Assembly (NCBI GenBank): GCA_020746105.1
Contig: CM036629.1
Location: 6,468,501 to 6,532,500 of the forward strand
Source of the DNA: Trogon surrucura
Lineage: Eukaryota > Chordata > Aves > Trogoniformes > Trogonidae
DNA length: 64,000 bases
Reading direction: 5' to 3'
A program made the position numbers and the translations under genes. The notes under the pieces were generated by a model, which saw only the letters and a program-made list of their open reading frames with translations, was not told where the DNA came from and searched no databases. The number at the start of each line of letters is the position of its first letter. The stretch's first letter is position 1. Positions 1 to 13,126 of the stretch are shown one piece after another.

Positions 1-1166
1 CCCCTACTCCTTCACTACAGCTGCTAACAGCCTCGTGTATTACCCTGGTGAGACAACATTCTCCAGAAGTAAAGGTTTTCAATTAGAAAACCCTTAGAAT
101 CAAGTCTTCTGTTTTCACATCATACTATTGATTAGAAATGCATTTAAACACACTGAGGATTGCTAAAGAACACATGTGAGAACTCCTAAAATTTAGTAAA
201 TTTAATGATATGTAAACCAGGTATTTTCTAATTAAATATAGTGTGTATTTGAGAGCGTGTGTGTATTTCTGGAGTTTCCCTGATGTTTCAGAATATGATA
301 CCATATTTTAAAAATAAATCATGAAAATGAGGGGGTACGGAAAATCCATTCCAGTAAAGTTCTCAGATTATTCTAAGTCATTCTAACATATCACTTTGTC
401 TTTTCAAAATAATAATAATAAAAAATAAACATAATAAGAAATATCCTGATAAGGTTCATGCAAAAGTAACGATGATCTATCCAATTTTTTAAGCAGTTAT
501 TGTGACAAAACGGATTGAAATCTTGTATTGTAGATACAAGAATACATAAGTGAAATGCATCCCACTGGAAAAGCTTTTTTGCTCACATTGTCATTTACAG
601 CTTCTGAATTAATAGACCAAGAAAGGCACCACAGGCACCAACAAAATGCAGTAAAACCATTGCCAGCCAGTGGTGTCTCAAAGTTTAATTCCCCTGGGGA
701 GAAAAGGACACTGCCTAATCTGTATTCAGTCCTGACATTGTCCACATCTGATATGGAACATTAGCTACTAACTCTCTCAATAGACTAGTGTCCTTCAGTT
801 TATATTACTTTATGTTAATAGTAGAAAAATTACACACAACATCATTTATCATTGTTATACTGTACTATACAACCCATAGCTTATTTTAATGTATTTATTT
901 ACCCCTAAGAGGTACAGAAATTTAAACATCTATCTCTAAATCTATATAAATTTAAAGATGAACTTACAGCGCCAGAACCGGTGCAGAGCTGCAAAAGGGA
1001 TATCCCCCTCAAAAATGTATATTAATTCTACATATAATATGAATGATCACATTGCTTTAATATGAGAAAATTATGTTGTGTTATAAATCTTACTGAATCA
1101 GTACATAACACAATGTTATACCTTAACTATAATTTATCTTTTTTTTTTTTTTTTTCCTCTCTCCAG
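1..1166. other. AT-rich non-coding stretch, no gene recognised
   Basis: No gene is recognised here. A short AAT/AAAT simple repeat lies at about 406-440. Between about 545 and 765 both strands are open for 69 and 82 codons. This block is less AT-rich than its flanks and of mixed composition, which could mark a conserved non-coding element. Neither translation shows a recognisable domain, and open frames this short are expected by chance. The last 27 bases are a long T/C tract that leads into the exon-like interval at 1167. Confidence 0.6.
406..440. repeat. AAT-type simple repeat
   Basis: Four to five consecutive AAT units are followed by A-rich imperfect units. It is an ordinary microsatellite of AT-rich vertebrate DNA. 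Confidence 0.7.
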
Positions 1167-1250
1167 TTCCACTACAGGCAGCAGCTCTGTCGCTCTATTT
1201 TCACATCTCTCTGCTCCCTCAGCTATCTGCCCTGTTTACCTACAGCTCAG
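1167..1250 (+). other. Candidate exon with strong splice signals (unproven)
   Basis: A run of about 25 pyrimidines (1139-1163) ends in a CAG acceptor at 1164-1166. CAG followed by GTAGGC gives a donor at 1250/1251, and a second possible donor, AAG followed by GTAAAA, lies at 1275/1276. The 84-nt interval is a multiple of three and is open in one frame, which starts Phe-His-Tyr-Arg-Gln-Gln. The interval is itself pyrimidine-rich with several internal CAGs, so the signals may be decoys. No protein family is recognised. A non-coding or UTR exon is as likely as a coding one. Confidence 0.15.
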
Positions 1251-1275
1251 GTAGGCAAGCTCAATCTCCCTTTAA

Positions 1276-4200
1276 GGTAAAAAAACAATGCAGTTCATGA
1301 ATCAAAAACTAGGATTTCATTTTTTTCTGGATCACAATCTACATGTCAAAACATCTAAATTTCAATTTGTTGGTTTAAAAACGCTCCTGCAGTCAGTGAT
1401 GTGTGCTATTTGCCTAGACTATCCAGAAAAGAAAAAAAAAAAAGACAGTAATGATGAAGAAGAGACAGAAATCTATATTCTATTACATGTATGTAACTTT
1501 AGCTTTTAAAAAACTAAAAAAAAAAAGCTTATTAATGATTTTTCAGAATCATTCAACCACCCTGAATTCCTACATAAAAATCTGATTTTTATTTTTTTTT
1601 GCTTTAAATTAAAGGTTCAAGCAATGGAAATCTAGCATAGGCATAAATACATTTTTCTGCAAGAGTTAATAGCCTTCCTATTAGAAAATTCCATCCTATT
1701 TCCAAGCTGAATTTGTGCAACTTCCACACCCAGTCTTGGATCTTATTGCCCCCGAGCTTCCTGCATCGTGCTTCAGTGCTGTAGAATAACTTGTTCAAGT
1801 CCATCTGGCTTTAGAACAACCAGTCCAGATTAAATGGAAGTTAAGCAGAGTGACTGACAACACTAGAATATCTTTGGATGGTGAACACCCTTTGGTTTTA
1901 CTACTTATCAATGAGTATTTTTGCTAAACTGCACTGAAAAACAAAGGGGAAACCCAGCAAACCCCTCACAGATACGATTATTAAGAATACCATAGCCTGT
2001 CTCTACAAAAATTCAGTGAGACATTTTCTCAGGTTAGGTGGTTTCAGACAACTTTACTGAGCAAGAATACTCAAACATCTTTCCAGGTACAAACTAAGTT
2101 CCTATTCTGACATCCTGTTGAATATTGCAGCATTTGTCAAGAAATCACGACCACAGATCCCTGTGGCAAGGAGAGCAGGTTACAAAAGAACCTCTTTTGC
2201 CATAAAACATAAGACGGATCAGATCCTTAAGCAGTCAGAATTTCCATTTCACAGCAGTTTTTCCCAAGTAAGAACAGAGTGATAAATTCAATATTTGACC
2301 TTAGAATTTGTAGGGCAGCAACAAAAGAATATATACCATCCAAAAATATTTCTATTCTATTTTAAAGTGAGGAGATGTGTTCACACTTAAGATTGTTTTG
2401 AAGTTTTTTCTAAATAAATAAATTTGGGTCACACTTGCATAATGTCTGTTTACAGAAAAAAAAAAAATAAATTGAACATGACAAAGAGGAGAGTTTGAAC
2501 ATAAATGTTATCACAACTGCACTGGCTTATACTCACAGCCACGAACAACTTTCTGCTGGCGGTGTTCATTTACTATTTTTATTACAACCATTACAACAAC
2601 AAGGAAAAAAACCCAACAAACCAACAACACCCCACCTTCTGTCAAGATAAGAGGCATGTACAGGAATTGGTCCATTTATACTATGGTGCTCTAGCAAAAT
2701 GAAGGCAGACAGACAGACGGGCTGGTAGATAGACGTTCTTGCTTGCTCATTCATTAAGGTCATCTCCTGACCCGCGTGCCACTAAGGAAAAGGCAACAGC
2801 TGTTTCTAGTATCAGTGGTAAGAATGATGGAAGTGAATTAATCCACAGATGGAGACCAGCACCTGAAGGGACCAGACTGATGAGCAACAACAGCCTTTGC
2901 CTGAGAAACACACTTAAATGTTACCATATGGAGCGCTAACGGAAGACAGAGGGGAATGAAAAACTCTGCACATCGTGTTGTTGCCACAAAAGCTTAAGTA
3001 TCACATTATTGATAAGGATAACAAAAAAGACTATCTGCCTAGGCATTTCTGATTTAGATTTCATAAGCTATCAAATTAGTTAAGATGATTAAATTACTGA
3101 ACTACATGGAAAGATTTCACACAAATGGAACACTGTAAAATAAGATTGCGAAAGAACAGAACTTAGAGATGCAAAAGACCAATTAAAATCTGAATCAATT
3201 CCCCCTGCATGTATTTTTCAGACTGAAGATGCATCAGCTGTTAAACTGATATGACACTTCAGGTTAGTGAAAAGGCTGAAATGCTGCAATCATGTTTTAT
3301 TAAAATAATTACACATACTGGGCTGGGCTAAGGGAGAGTACCAGAGTGCCAGAAAACAAGAACAATTAATTTAACATCTCTGAACTCTTACACGTAGCAT
3401 TTGCAGTTCAGACAGAACCTAGAATCTGACTAGAATCCGATTGTCCATCTTCATCCGAATGTATTTTCTACACAAGGCTTCGGGGTCTTTCTGGAATGAC
3501 AGACAGGAAGCAGCAGAGCTGCATTATCAGAAATGCTGAAAAATAAAGGTCAAATACATTGACAAAGATGGAGAATTGGACAGTAAATATTTGGAGATCA
3601 CTGGGCAGTTTCATCTCTCCCTTATGAACCATAAAACTCACTAAAATAAGGAAAATGAATGCCTGAAGTTAGGAAGCTTGTGTCACGCAGCCTTAAAGGC
3701 TGTGTACGACCGGAATTGCACCCGGGCAAAGCAGAACCCACCGCTCACCACCCAAACTCCCAACTGGGGCAGAATTTGACAGTTTTCCTTCTGCCAGTTG
3801 ACAGCAGGTTAGGATACCCGTGACGTCTTCTCTGGCCATATCGCCACAGCAAGAAATTCCAGATTAAATTAAATGGACAGGTACAACTACCCACTTCTGA
3901 GAACGGGTATTTGTTTAAGTGCCTCGCTGCACGCACTCCTTCCTCACGCTCTTTCATCTAGTTTTATTCAGCAGAAGGAATTGTAAGCCTGTAACAAGCA
4001 TGTTCATGTTGCAGAACAAATCAGAGGTTTTCTTTTATTTTTTTGCTCCCTGAAGTGTGCCCCCAGGGTACCAGCTCTGGGATCATCAGATTAAGAAGTA
4101 AGCATGTGTACACTTATACTTCTAAGGCTTTTTTAGTGTTTACATTAAAAACCACATTTTAAAGTGGTTTTAGAACTAAGATGTCAATACATCTCTGAAC

Positions 4201-4288
4201 TGAGACTCAGGGAAACAAGATTTCAGCCCATTCGGGCAGCCTTAAACGAGGAGGAAAGGTTTACCTACTTTAGAAGTATTTTTACATT
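1276..4288. other. Non-coding stretch, no gene recognised
   Basis: Only short frames without domains are present. There is a small GACA repeat at about 2705-2719. A few CpGs cluster near 3820, including a TGACGTC core (3821-3827) that resembles a CRE half palindrome. A single site of this kind is weak evidence for function. Confidence 0.6.
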
Positions 4289-4345
4289 TCACAGAATCAC
4301 AGAATGTCAGGAATTGGAAGGGACCTCGAAAGATCATCAAGTCAA
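4289..4345 (-). mobile_element. CR1 LINE 3' end, heavily 5'-truncated
   Basis: The plus strand carries CACAGAATCACAGAATG, then a GGAAGGGACCTCGAAAGATCATC block. This is the reverse complement of the 3' untranslated tail of an avian CR1 retrotransposon, so the element lies on the minus strand. Only about 57 bp remain. This is usual for CR1, which copies from its 3' end and is mostly 5'-truncated. The internal wording (GTCAGGAATTGG, CTCGAAAG) differs from the two other CR1 copies in the window, suggesting a different subfamily. No coding sequence is left. Confidence 0.85.
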
Positions 4346-7300
4346 TAGATTAAAAAAACTTCACTCCAAAATGAAATTTGCAGGTAATTTACTGATTATA
4401 TTTCAATCATGTTCATTTATTACCACATGGAAAATAAGCCTCTGTACTCAACACAGGAGGTAATCTTAACTGCTTGGCAATTTATTCAAACACTCAGAAG
4501 TTAAAGTCATTCCTGGGCTCTTCATTCATTAATATAGATGCAGATAGATGGCAGTTTGAGAAATTATTTAAATAAATTTGAAATATAATTCCTAGTTCAT
4601 ATAGGTCAAAGAGGTTTCCCTGTTTATGTATTCAAACCTGTAAAACATGAAGAAAGATACACTTCAGGATAAGATTCTGTGAGGAGATGTAACTTTTGGG
4701 GTAAAATGAGTGCCATAGCAATACACAGATTTTTTTTCTTGCCCTATATTCTTCATAACATATGCAGGTTCTATTAACGGTAAACAAATACAGGTGAGGC
4801 AGCATAAAGTAGCTGTTCTACAAAACCAAGTACACATCAGTAATGAAATCGCGTTCTTCAAGGAGCACCTTTCACAATTGTTTCCAGGAGTTTTGTAAAA
4901 TCCCTGTTCTTCAGTCCTGACTGTGAAACCAAGCGTTTCCCACTCCTTTCATGTGGATTCTGCAACAGGTATTTTGAGTGAGGGCATTTAGGTGTGGCAA
5001 AGCATTTCTATGAAGTATTTTGCCTTTGTCAGATGGTGCAGATTTATATAACAGTGTCTTCCTAACAAAAAGGAAGCACGTTATCATAAACTCAAAGCAT
5101 CTTCTCTATTGGATGGGGGTGGGAGGGCAATGTTTAGACTACACCAGCTATATCTCTTTAATTAGGTCATTAATCACTGTTCTTCAGAGCTCTGGACATT
5201 TTTTTTTCTCCACAGCTCATATGCTTAAGCTTTAGAAAAGAGTTCTTTACAGCGCTGAAACCAGTAAAATGCTTCTACCACTCCTATCAGAACAATGATC
5301 TGCATATTTACCAATCACTTCAGTTCTTCTATGCATATTTTCATCAATGCACTAGCTGATCCCTTCCAATCTCTGCTTGCTGGAGTCCAAGAACAAGTCA
5401 CCAAGTTCTTTCCCCTTAACCCAAGGGGAAAGTATTGCTCTCATTTCTAATAACATAAATACCAAGTAACTTACTTACATCATTGCAGTCACCCAGAGGT
5501 CACAGAGAACTCCTTAGTTTCTTTTGCTTCATCCTTTTGCTTTATCCAGTACTTACATTTTTTTTTTTCAAAAAAATAAAAAGAGCTGTAAACTAAGGTG
5601 TATGCAGAAGAACTTGGTTTCCAGAATGATTTGCAGATTGAAATGTGGCTTTAGAAAAAATTCTATTCAAAATCTGTTGCAAAAAAACCTTATATTGGCT
5701 CAGGAAGGGCAAAATGCCTTCAAACCAGATTATGAGACTAAAAGGGATCATTCAATATTCTAAATTTAAGCTATATAACACAAATCACTAAATTGTATCC
5801 AATTTCTTCTGTATTCAGTGCAATCACTCATATACAACTAAGGCACGTTTCACAGGAACAGCTAGTCTTGAAACATTAATAATTATCCCTTTTTACTATA
5901 TTACTCTAAATTAATGTGAGCAGAGAACCAGAAACTAAACTCAGCTGCAAACCCCAGAGCTTTACATAGTTCAGAACTCCAGATACTGAAGCTAGTTTTT
6001 GCCCCATAACAAAGGCAGTGTGTATAAATATCACACTATATGCCAGCAGACAAAGAAACCCACCTTTGAAAACCTTAAGTATTATCTTGCAGATGGGCTA
6101 AAAAAGCTGGCAAATAACTAGAAATGCCATTAAGCTGCACAGAAACTTTCAAATGCCTCTTGTAGTATATCCTAAGTCAGAATGGAGATACCTAAGTTCC
6201 TCCCCTACAGGTGCATGGAACTGAGGTATACATGGCAGAGAAGTGTCACACGTGCAGGTGTGCATAGCACACTTACATCAGGCCCTGGCATCAGGGAAAG
6301 AAAATGACAACAGCAGAGTGCCCAAGTGCGCCTTCAAAGATTCTGACACGGGAGGCAGTCTGTCAAAAATTCATAATTTATATTACGCTTTTTGTAGATC
6401 TTTAATAATTTTTAATCACGTGGGAAATGAGCAGCTATTTACTTTGGTTCAGTATGGGTTTTGTTATTTTTATGTTATTAACAGATTAATCTTAGGAAGT
6501 GCTGAGCATTCACAAGTTCTAATGACATCAGTGAGAATGCTACAGGTCTGCAACTATCACAAGTGCTTCCCCAAATCCATAATTTTCAGCTTACTTCAAT
6601 TTCTGTAATGTGTTACCTATTTTTCCTGAGACAGGCTGTTAAGTTGCTCCACGGTGGACTAGGACAGACTATACCGAGTTGCTTCTGAAACATCATTAGA
6701 GTGTGGAGAAGTGGTACTCAAGAGAGTCAATAACCCTAAGTAGATGGAAAAAATTAAAGACAATGAGTAGATGACAGAACCCAGGGGAAGAACAAAAGCA
6801 GAAAAAGAATAGCAGTCAGGGCAGATCCACAGAGAAGAACTGTAAAGACACGAGTCAAATAAGGAAATGCATAGCAGCAGATTCTTAGACCATGTAAAAT
6901 GTTATAGATGCACAGAGAGGGGCAGAAAATCTTCACACCCACTGAATCTCCTTTCCACAGAGTTTAAGTGCTGAAAAGACAGGAGAGCAGAGAGAAGAAT
7001 AGATAAGGAGCAAATACATATAAAAAAAATACAAGACAGAACCCTGCATATGAATGGTTAGAAGTGACTGTATTGCTCTCTGGGCTTGGTGTAGTGCCCA
7101 TGAAACAGGCTTGGTTTGTTTCAGTTCTCATTTGCAAGACTGACTGCTTCTGGAGTTTCATAGCAGCTGTGAGTAGAAACTACACAATCAGAGCTGAGAG
7201 CAAAAGCTACATGAAGGAGAGAGGCAAGATCTGCCCCAGAACCAGAAGGCAGCTGGAGCCATCACCACCGCTGTCCCACACTGTGGGCTCTCTCCTTCCC

Positions 7301-9479
7301 AACTCGCTCGGCACAACTGTGAAAAGCTACAGGGGTCTCATGTAATTTTTGTCTTTATATCCTTGGATCTTAGGAGGAGATAACCTGACCACCTCCATCT
7401 TGTGCTGCTCGTTATGAGTATTTTGCTCTAATTTTTTCAGCTTTTCCTTGAAATGACTGCCTCTTTCCTTTCATCAACTGCCAAATTTTTACTGCATAAA
7501 CTCCCGAGTGTGAGAAACTTAGCCATGGAAGTGGTTTCACTCGAATCAGGCTCTACTTTCTCCAGGCATAAGGATGTTAAAAGGCATTTAAAAAGTACAG
7601 TTCTTATCAAGGACCTACTATTTGGTTATGAGCAATGCTCTTCATTCTATGCAAGCAGGAATATGAGAAAACGGTCAGAAACTTCTCAGTGATAATTTTT
7701 GGCGAGGGTTGACTTCTAAATGAAAACCATAGTCAGCCGTCATGAGAACACATGAAAGGAAACTCCTTTTCTGCTCTCTGGAAGGAAATGGAGAGCCTGC
7801 ACTTTCAAATGGAAAGACAAATGACACAGATGAAGACAGATGTGGATTACAGATCTAAAACTTAGGGAACAGTAGTAAATCAGTTCCATTAGCACAAAAT
7901 ACAAAGCTTTCTGCTTGACTTAAACTAGTACATGAAAACACGAGACTGAAGTATTACCACCATCATCACTGAAACCTCACATGAAACAACCTTAAGGAAA
8001 GGTCTGATGATTGCTCTGTGGCAAAATGAACACCAGCTTTAAAACAATACTTGCAACTACACAACACACACCCAAAGACACTAATGGCAGCAGATAATAT
8101 TAAGGCTTCTTTCTTTTAACACAGGAAACACCTGCACACTTACATACCACTACTCACACCTACCAATAAACTTGGTAAGCTCCAACACGTATGCTAACAT
8201 AGTCTACACTTCAGATTTTTTTTTTATTTTTTTTTTACACCTGCACTAGAAATTAAACCTTAGTTCTACACAAAAAGATAATCAATTCAAAATAATCAGC
8301 TCAGGTCAGTATTTTGTCTACAGCATAAATGAGATTGAAATCCACATTTTGTGCAATGGGGTAAAAACTTTGATGAATGTCTTGGTAATACCTAGAACGC
8401 AATTTCCCACATTCACCAAGATAAATACCATCTTCTTAATTATGTATTTGAAATATGAAAGAGAAACATCTAGGCACTTTGTGCATTTACTCCAAAGGCT
8501 TAAATACGATTTTTTAGATCTTATTAGGACTTGTCTGGTGGAAGTCTGATTCTAGTGCGTCTAGAAAAAAAATGCTTGATTGGGAGGATCTGAATGATGA
8601 GAGGGCTACTGGTGAAACTGAGGGAGAGACTTTCCCACATATTTCTTCCACATGTTCCAGAAGCCGTAACTGCTTCTAGTAACTAAAGAGCTTGCACATC
8701 ACTCGTGTCCTTCCCTACCATGCTGATACATTGGGAACTCCAGCTCTCGGCTCTACAATCTAACAGATAGGGAAGATGATAAAACATTGTTTAAGCGCAA
8801 ATTGAATAAGTAATTGGGCATCTTGGCATTCTTGGGACTCCTTCTAAAGCTGGTGGAGGTTATCAAAATGCAAAAGGAAACACGGCTTAATAAAGGAAAC
8901 ACACTTCTCTCACAGTGAAAATAAAAACGCTTTACAAATAGTTATTGGCAAAAATTGAATGAAATAAGTTTTCTAACTAATCCTACTCTAGCATGAATGA
9001 TCACTCTACCTGAATACAAATATTTTTATGGTACCCATATTATCTGTAATTATTTGTTCTGGTGAATTATTAATATGCATTTACCAAAGGAGTTCTAAAA
9101 AAATAAAAAGCCTTCCTGAAAGGAAGAGGGAACGAAACTAAGTTAATAAATTATTCTGCCTCAGACATCTGAAAAATGTGTCAGTAATGATGTTTTACAC
9201 TTTTGGTAATTTTATAGCTACTGGCTTAACTTATCTATAGTCTGCCTTCAAATTCCAACTAGCATTTGAAACAATTCAACTTGCCTATTTAAAGGGTGGA
9301 TGCTTGTCCTTTTTTCTTCCAAAGCAGAGCTTTCCTTCCAGAGACATGTATTGAACAGTTCTTGCCTGACCTATGGATAAATTAGAATTTAAATACTGTA
9401 TTATTTCAAACAGGCACTTCTAATATCTGTGTTTCCTGCCATGAAATGTAATTAGGGAAAATTAATTTACCAGGGGACC
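4346..9479. other. AT-rich non-coding stretch, no gene recognised
   Basis: Open frames here reach at most about 120 codons (6243-6608, plus) and have no recognisable domain, signal peptide followed by domain, or splice-consistent structure. Homopolymer tracts occur at about 5200-5210, 5558-5577 and 8216-8235. I see no repeat family I can name. Confidence 0.6.
8216..8237. repeat. Poly-T tract with one A interruption
   Basis: Two runs of T are separated by a single A. The tract could be the poly-A tail of an old minus-strand retroposon, but the sequence beside it shows no recognisable element body. Confidence 0.6.
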
Positions 9480-9514
9480 TCTGAAGCTTTACCTTCTTCC
9501 CCACTGCTATTTGC

Positions 9515-9715
9515 ACTGGGCGATATTCAAACGCAATCCCCTGCGATTCCAAGTATATCAGGGCGATCTCCTCCAGACCGCCTCAGCGCGGGAAATGTCA
9601 GCCGGTATTTGGAAAGCTCACAAATGTGACATTTTTCCAGTAAAACTGTACTGTAGCCGTCAGCTTCAATAGGTTTATCATTGTTAATGAAAACAATTGG
9701 AAATACACTGAACAT
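9515..9715. promoter_or_regulatory. CpG-retaining block, candidate conserved non-coding element
   Basis: Roughly nine CpG dinucleotides fall within about 140 bases (9520-9660), while the flanking kilobases hold very few. The sequence is of high complexity and followed by ATTA/TAAT homeodomain-type cores near 9678-9690. Methylated vertebrate DNA loses CpGs, so such a block is either conserved, unmethylated or recently arrived. A 62-codon minus-strand frame spans it, but it has no recognised domain and I do not call it a gene. An enhancer-like element is an inference that needs a cross-species alignment. Confidence 0.3.
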
Positions 9716-9719
9716 CTTG

Positions 9720-11110
9720 CTTCACCACTTAAACCAGTCTCTAAGTGTATTAGAGATGCAAGCCTGTGCTCCAGGACAGATTATCTCCCTGGGAGTCTCT
9801 GATGGACCTTCCCTGTTTGTAAATGCAGCTGGTACTCGCTGTTGTCAGGTAGGATAATAAACGAGGTACACCTCAGTTCACATCCTTTGTATCGGTTTTC
9901 ATGTTACGTTCTTAACCTACACCATCCTCTCTTTTTCAACATTGATTTTGATTTGGGACCGCATAACAATATTCGGCTAGAGTGAAATATTTTTTTAGCA
10001 GTCAAGTTCAAATATCTTTTTTTGCAGCCTGCATTCAAAAGCTTTGTGAGCTGCAGGCCAGCCTTGGGAAATTTCTGTTACGTAGGTTATCTGGAGACAG
10101 AAATGAAGAAACACGTTTGAGTGGCAAATGCAGCCCACCTTCTGCAACTGGGTTTCAAGGATTTTCACTGTGAAACAAAGGCCAGGGCATACTACAGAGA
10201 TGAGTTACAGAATACATTCTATTTAACTCAACAGTGTCAGGCATTTAACGTGCCCTTTATATCTATAGTTTATTTTAACACATATCAAGAAGACAGAAAA
10301 TTAGTGATCAATGTAGAAGGGAGCATGAGGTTTCATTATAAATTAATGTAGGAAGACTTGGATTTCAATGATGAAATGAACATGAATCTTAAAAATTGTC
10401 TGTCTTTATGAAACAGATGAAAATTATTACAGTATATAACTTTTTGGTGACATTTTACTGCAAAGGGCATATTGTTACAAAATTTAGCAATGATGTGGCT
10501 AACAGAAATACTGCAGGGATAGATAAGATTATTTATGTAACATGATAAAACACGAAACATGGATGTATTTGAGTCATCGGGTTGCAGAGTGGGAAAAATA
10601 CTTTGCCCTGCTCTTAAGTGAACCTTCCCATTAAATCAAGGAGCGACACAGATGGAACTTGCTGGAAGCCAGGATTGCACAACAGAAGTCACCAGTCAAA
10701 AGCAGGCCACCCAGTCATGTTCTGGTGCCCAGAGAGCTAGTGAAAATAAAAAAATAAAAAAAATAAAAGAAGGAGAAAGCACAAGAAAGGTTCAGAGAAC
10801 TTCCCCTGGGTATCCACTTTAGTGGTGGGTTGTTGGGTTTTTTTTTTTCCAAATACAAACCACACCTGAAGCAACATGACAACACACTGATAACTGGATG
10901 AAGAAGTCACCTACTGAAAATGAACCTCAGTAGAAACCTACCTCTGTAAGCAGTGACATTGCAACACAGAACTGGAAGATTGCTGCAGAGTAATTCTAGT
11001 CTCCAAGCCAGGACTAGAGAAAATTCATAATCTTAAAAATGGCCCTGGCTTAATATTTCTGGAGGCCTCTAATTATATTAATATTTTTAAGATTGAAAAA
11101 ACACATTCAT
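9720..11110. other. Non-coding stretch, no gene recognised
   Basis: It contains an A-rich low-complexity tract at 10744-10770 (AAAATA-type units) and a T tract near 10840-10850. Nothing else is recognised. Confidence 0.6.
10744..10770. repeat. A-rich low-complexity tract
   Basis: Imperfect AAAATA and AAAAAAATA units followed by a purine-rich stretch. It may be a degraded poly-A tail, but no element body is recognisable upstream. Confidence 0.6.
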
Positions 11111-11148
11111 TGATTGACTTATATATATATACACACACATGATTGACT
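11111..11148. repeat. TA/CA dinucleotide repeat between 9-bp direct repeats
   Basis: Five TA units pass into four AC units (11121-11139). The identical 9-mer TGATTGACT flanks the tract on both sides (11111-11119 and 11140-11148). Confidence 0.7.
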
Positions 11149-11149
11149 C

Positions 11150-11825
11150 ATAAGAAATAATCATTAGATCAGAGTTAACAAAAACAAACACTTGGCAGAA
11201 CGTTAGAATCTTTATCAGCTCAGTGAATTTTAGATATACAATCTTTTTTAAAAAATAAACTCCACACATCAAAACTAGATTGATTTACATGTGTAAAATG
11301 TGATGGAGAAAAAAAAATATATTTTCACACAAAACTAAAGGTCAAAATCAGGTTTATCTTGGAACTAAAACTTGGTCTTACCTAAGAAAATATTTTCCCA
11401 TCTGAAAGATTTCAACCTTATTCTCACCAGAATTGTATAACTGAACTCAGATATAAATTACTCGCTAACCTTAATTAATAGAACCTGTATTCAATCTTTG
11501 TCTTTTGTTTTCATTTCTCTTCCCTTGTCTTTCTTTCCTACCTTGCCAGGAGAAATCATTCTATTATATTCACAAGCTTCAGCTCTACTCATACCAACCA
11601 TTTCTTTAAACAAAAAGACAGTAAAGGCAAGAAATACAGTGAGAACCACCTGCAAACTATTAGAAATTCTAACCTCACCCACCCAGCAGGCTATAATTAA
11701 ATGAAAGCAAGTACATTTAAAGAGAAATAATCTGGGTTTTGCTATTTTTTTCCTCTACAAATACCGTGCAAACAGACAATACTAAGATCTTTACAAAAAT
11801 ACTTTTACCCTTTTTAGTTGTGTGC
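11150..11825. other. AT-rich non-coding stretch
   Basis: No gene, named repeat or regulatory site is recognised. The 60-70 codon frames on both strands around 11491-11704 overlap each other and lack domain features. Confidence 0.6.
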
Positions 11826-11843
11826 AAACAATTTCAATTGTTT
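11826..11843. promoter_or_regulatory. SOX-dimer-like palindrome
   Basis: AAACAATT and AATTGTTT form perfect 8-base arms around a two-base centre, extended by a further C-G pair at 11825/11844. This gives two head-to-head AACAAT/ATTGTT half sites with four bases between them. Inverted SOX half sites with this spacing are the known dimer arrangement for SOXE proteins (SOX8/9/10). Whether this copy is bound is unknown, and in AT-rich DNA such a palindrome can arise by chance. Confidence 0.35.
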
Positions 11844-13110
11844 GTTCCTTCTCTGACTGGGAGTAGTTTAACACTGGCCCTGTTACTTGATGGGCTCATC
11901 TTTATTGGATGAAGATCACCTGATCTCAGCAGTGTGCCAACCACATTCCCTGACAAAGAGCCATGGAATTTTATGGTTTTCCTGAGTGGCCAATTTTCAT
12001 CTGATTATCACATTAGTATTTTTGTTGCTTATAAGACCAAAGAGGTTATCACCTTCTTAATACAGCTAAGAGAAATTGGTCAAACAGAGCAAGTTACTGC
12101 ATTCTTCCTACACTCAACAAAACTTTGTTCTACTACCATCCATCAAAACTAAATCTTTTAGGAGCAGAAACTAACATTGCTCAGCTACAAGCTACCTTCC
12201 AATGGTTAACCGGAAGGCAAAAACCCCTGAGGTGGTATCATGGCTCTATTGCATACAGAAGACTTTTGCTGTGGACACGGTGAGCTAGGTTTTCACCAAG
12301 TAAATACGTAAAACATGAGAAGTGATCTAAATTATTTTTCTCTGGAAATAAACATAAAATATAATGCATTCAGTTTAGTACATTAAGATTTACTGTTTCA
12401 TTTTTACAACAGATCTATCAGCATTCTGTAAAACTGAGCACCTCATTAGAATATCAGTCTAAAAAAAGCTACTCGAGTATTAAAATGTTTATATCATTTA
12501 CATCGTAACTGAACATAACCCAAGTAAATGAATTAACTTCATTGCCACAAAATATACTGGAAGAAGTTCAAGATTAGAAAACACAGGATAATTTTTCTTT
12601 CACATATCTGCCTTACTGTTCAGCTGGATAAAATCTAATATAACTGTGCTTTCATTTATTATATGCAATAATATAGGCACAGCAAAAATACTACAGAGTT
12701 AAGAGAATGGTAGAGTATTTGCCTGAATATAAAATAAACAAAGGACACAGTTATGAAATATGAATGCCATGAATTATAATGTCTGAGCCTGGCCATAGAG
12801 GAAATACCAAAGAATATTGAAATATCCATTTAAAAAAATCCAAAGTGTTATGAGTAAGAGAGCCACCCATGAAGTTTTTCAGTCTGAACTTTCAGCAGAT
12901 TAATACAGCTCTACATATCGTACTTTGCACACAAAATTGCCAACTTTGGGGCATACTAAATTAGGACCATACAATGTAACTTAGAGAAGTAACTAAGCCA
13001 AGAATCACAAGCTTAGAATGTACTACAGCCAATATTGTTGATTATTTACTACTGCTTATTTGCTTTATTACTTTATTCCCTTTCTGCTTTTGTTTTTTAC
13101 CAAAAGTTAC

Positions 13111-13126
13111 ATTTATTTATTTATTG
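13111..13126. repeat. TTTA simple repeat
   Basis: Three to four tandem TTTA units. Confidence 0.6.
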
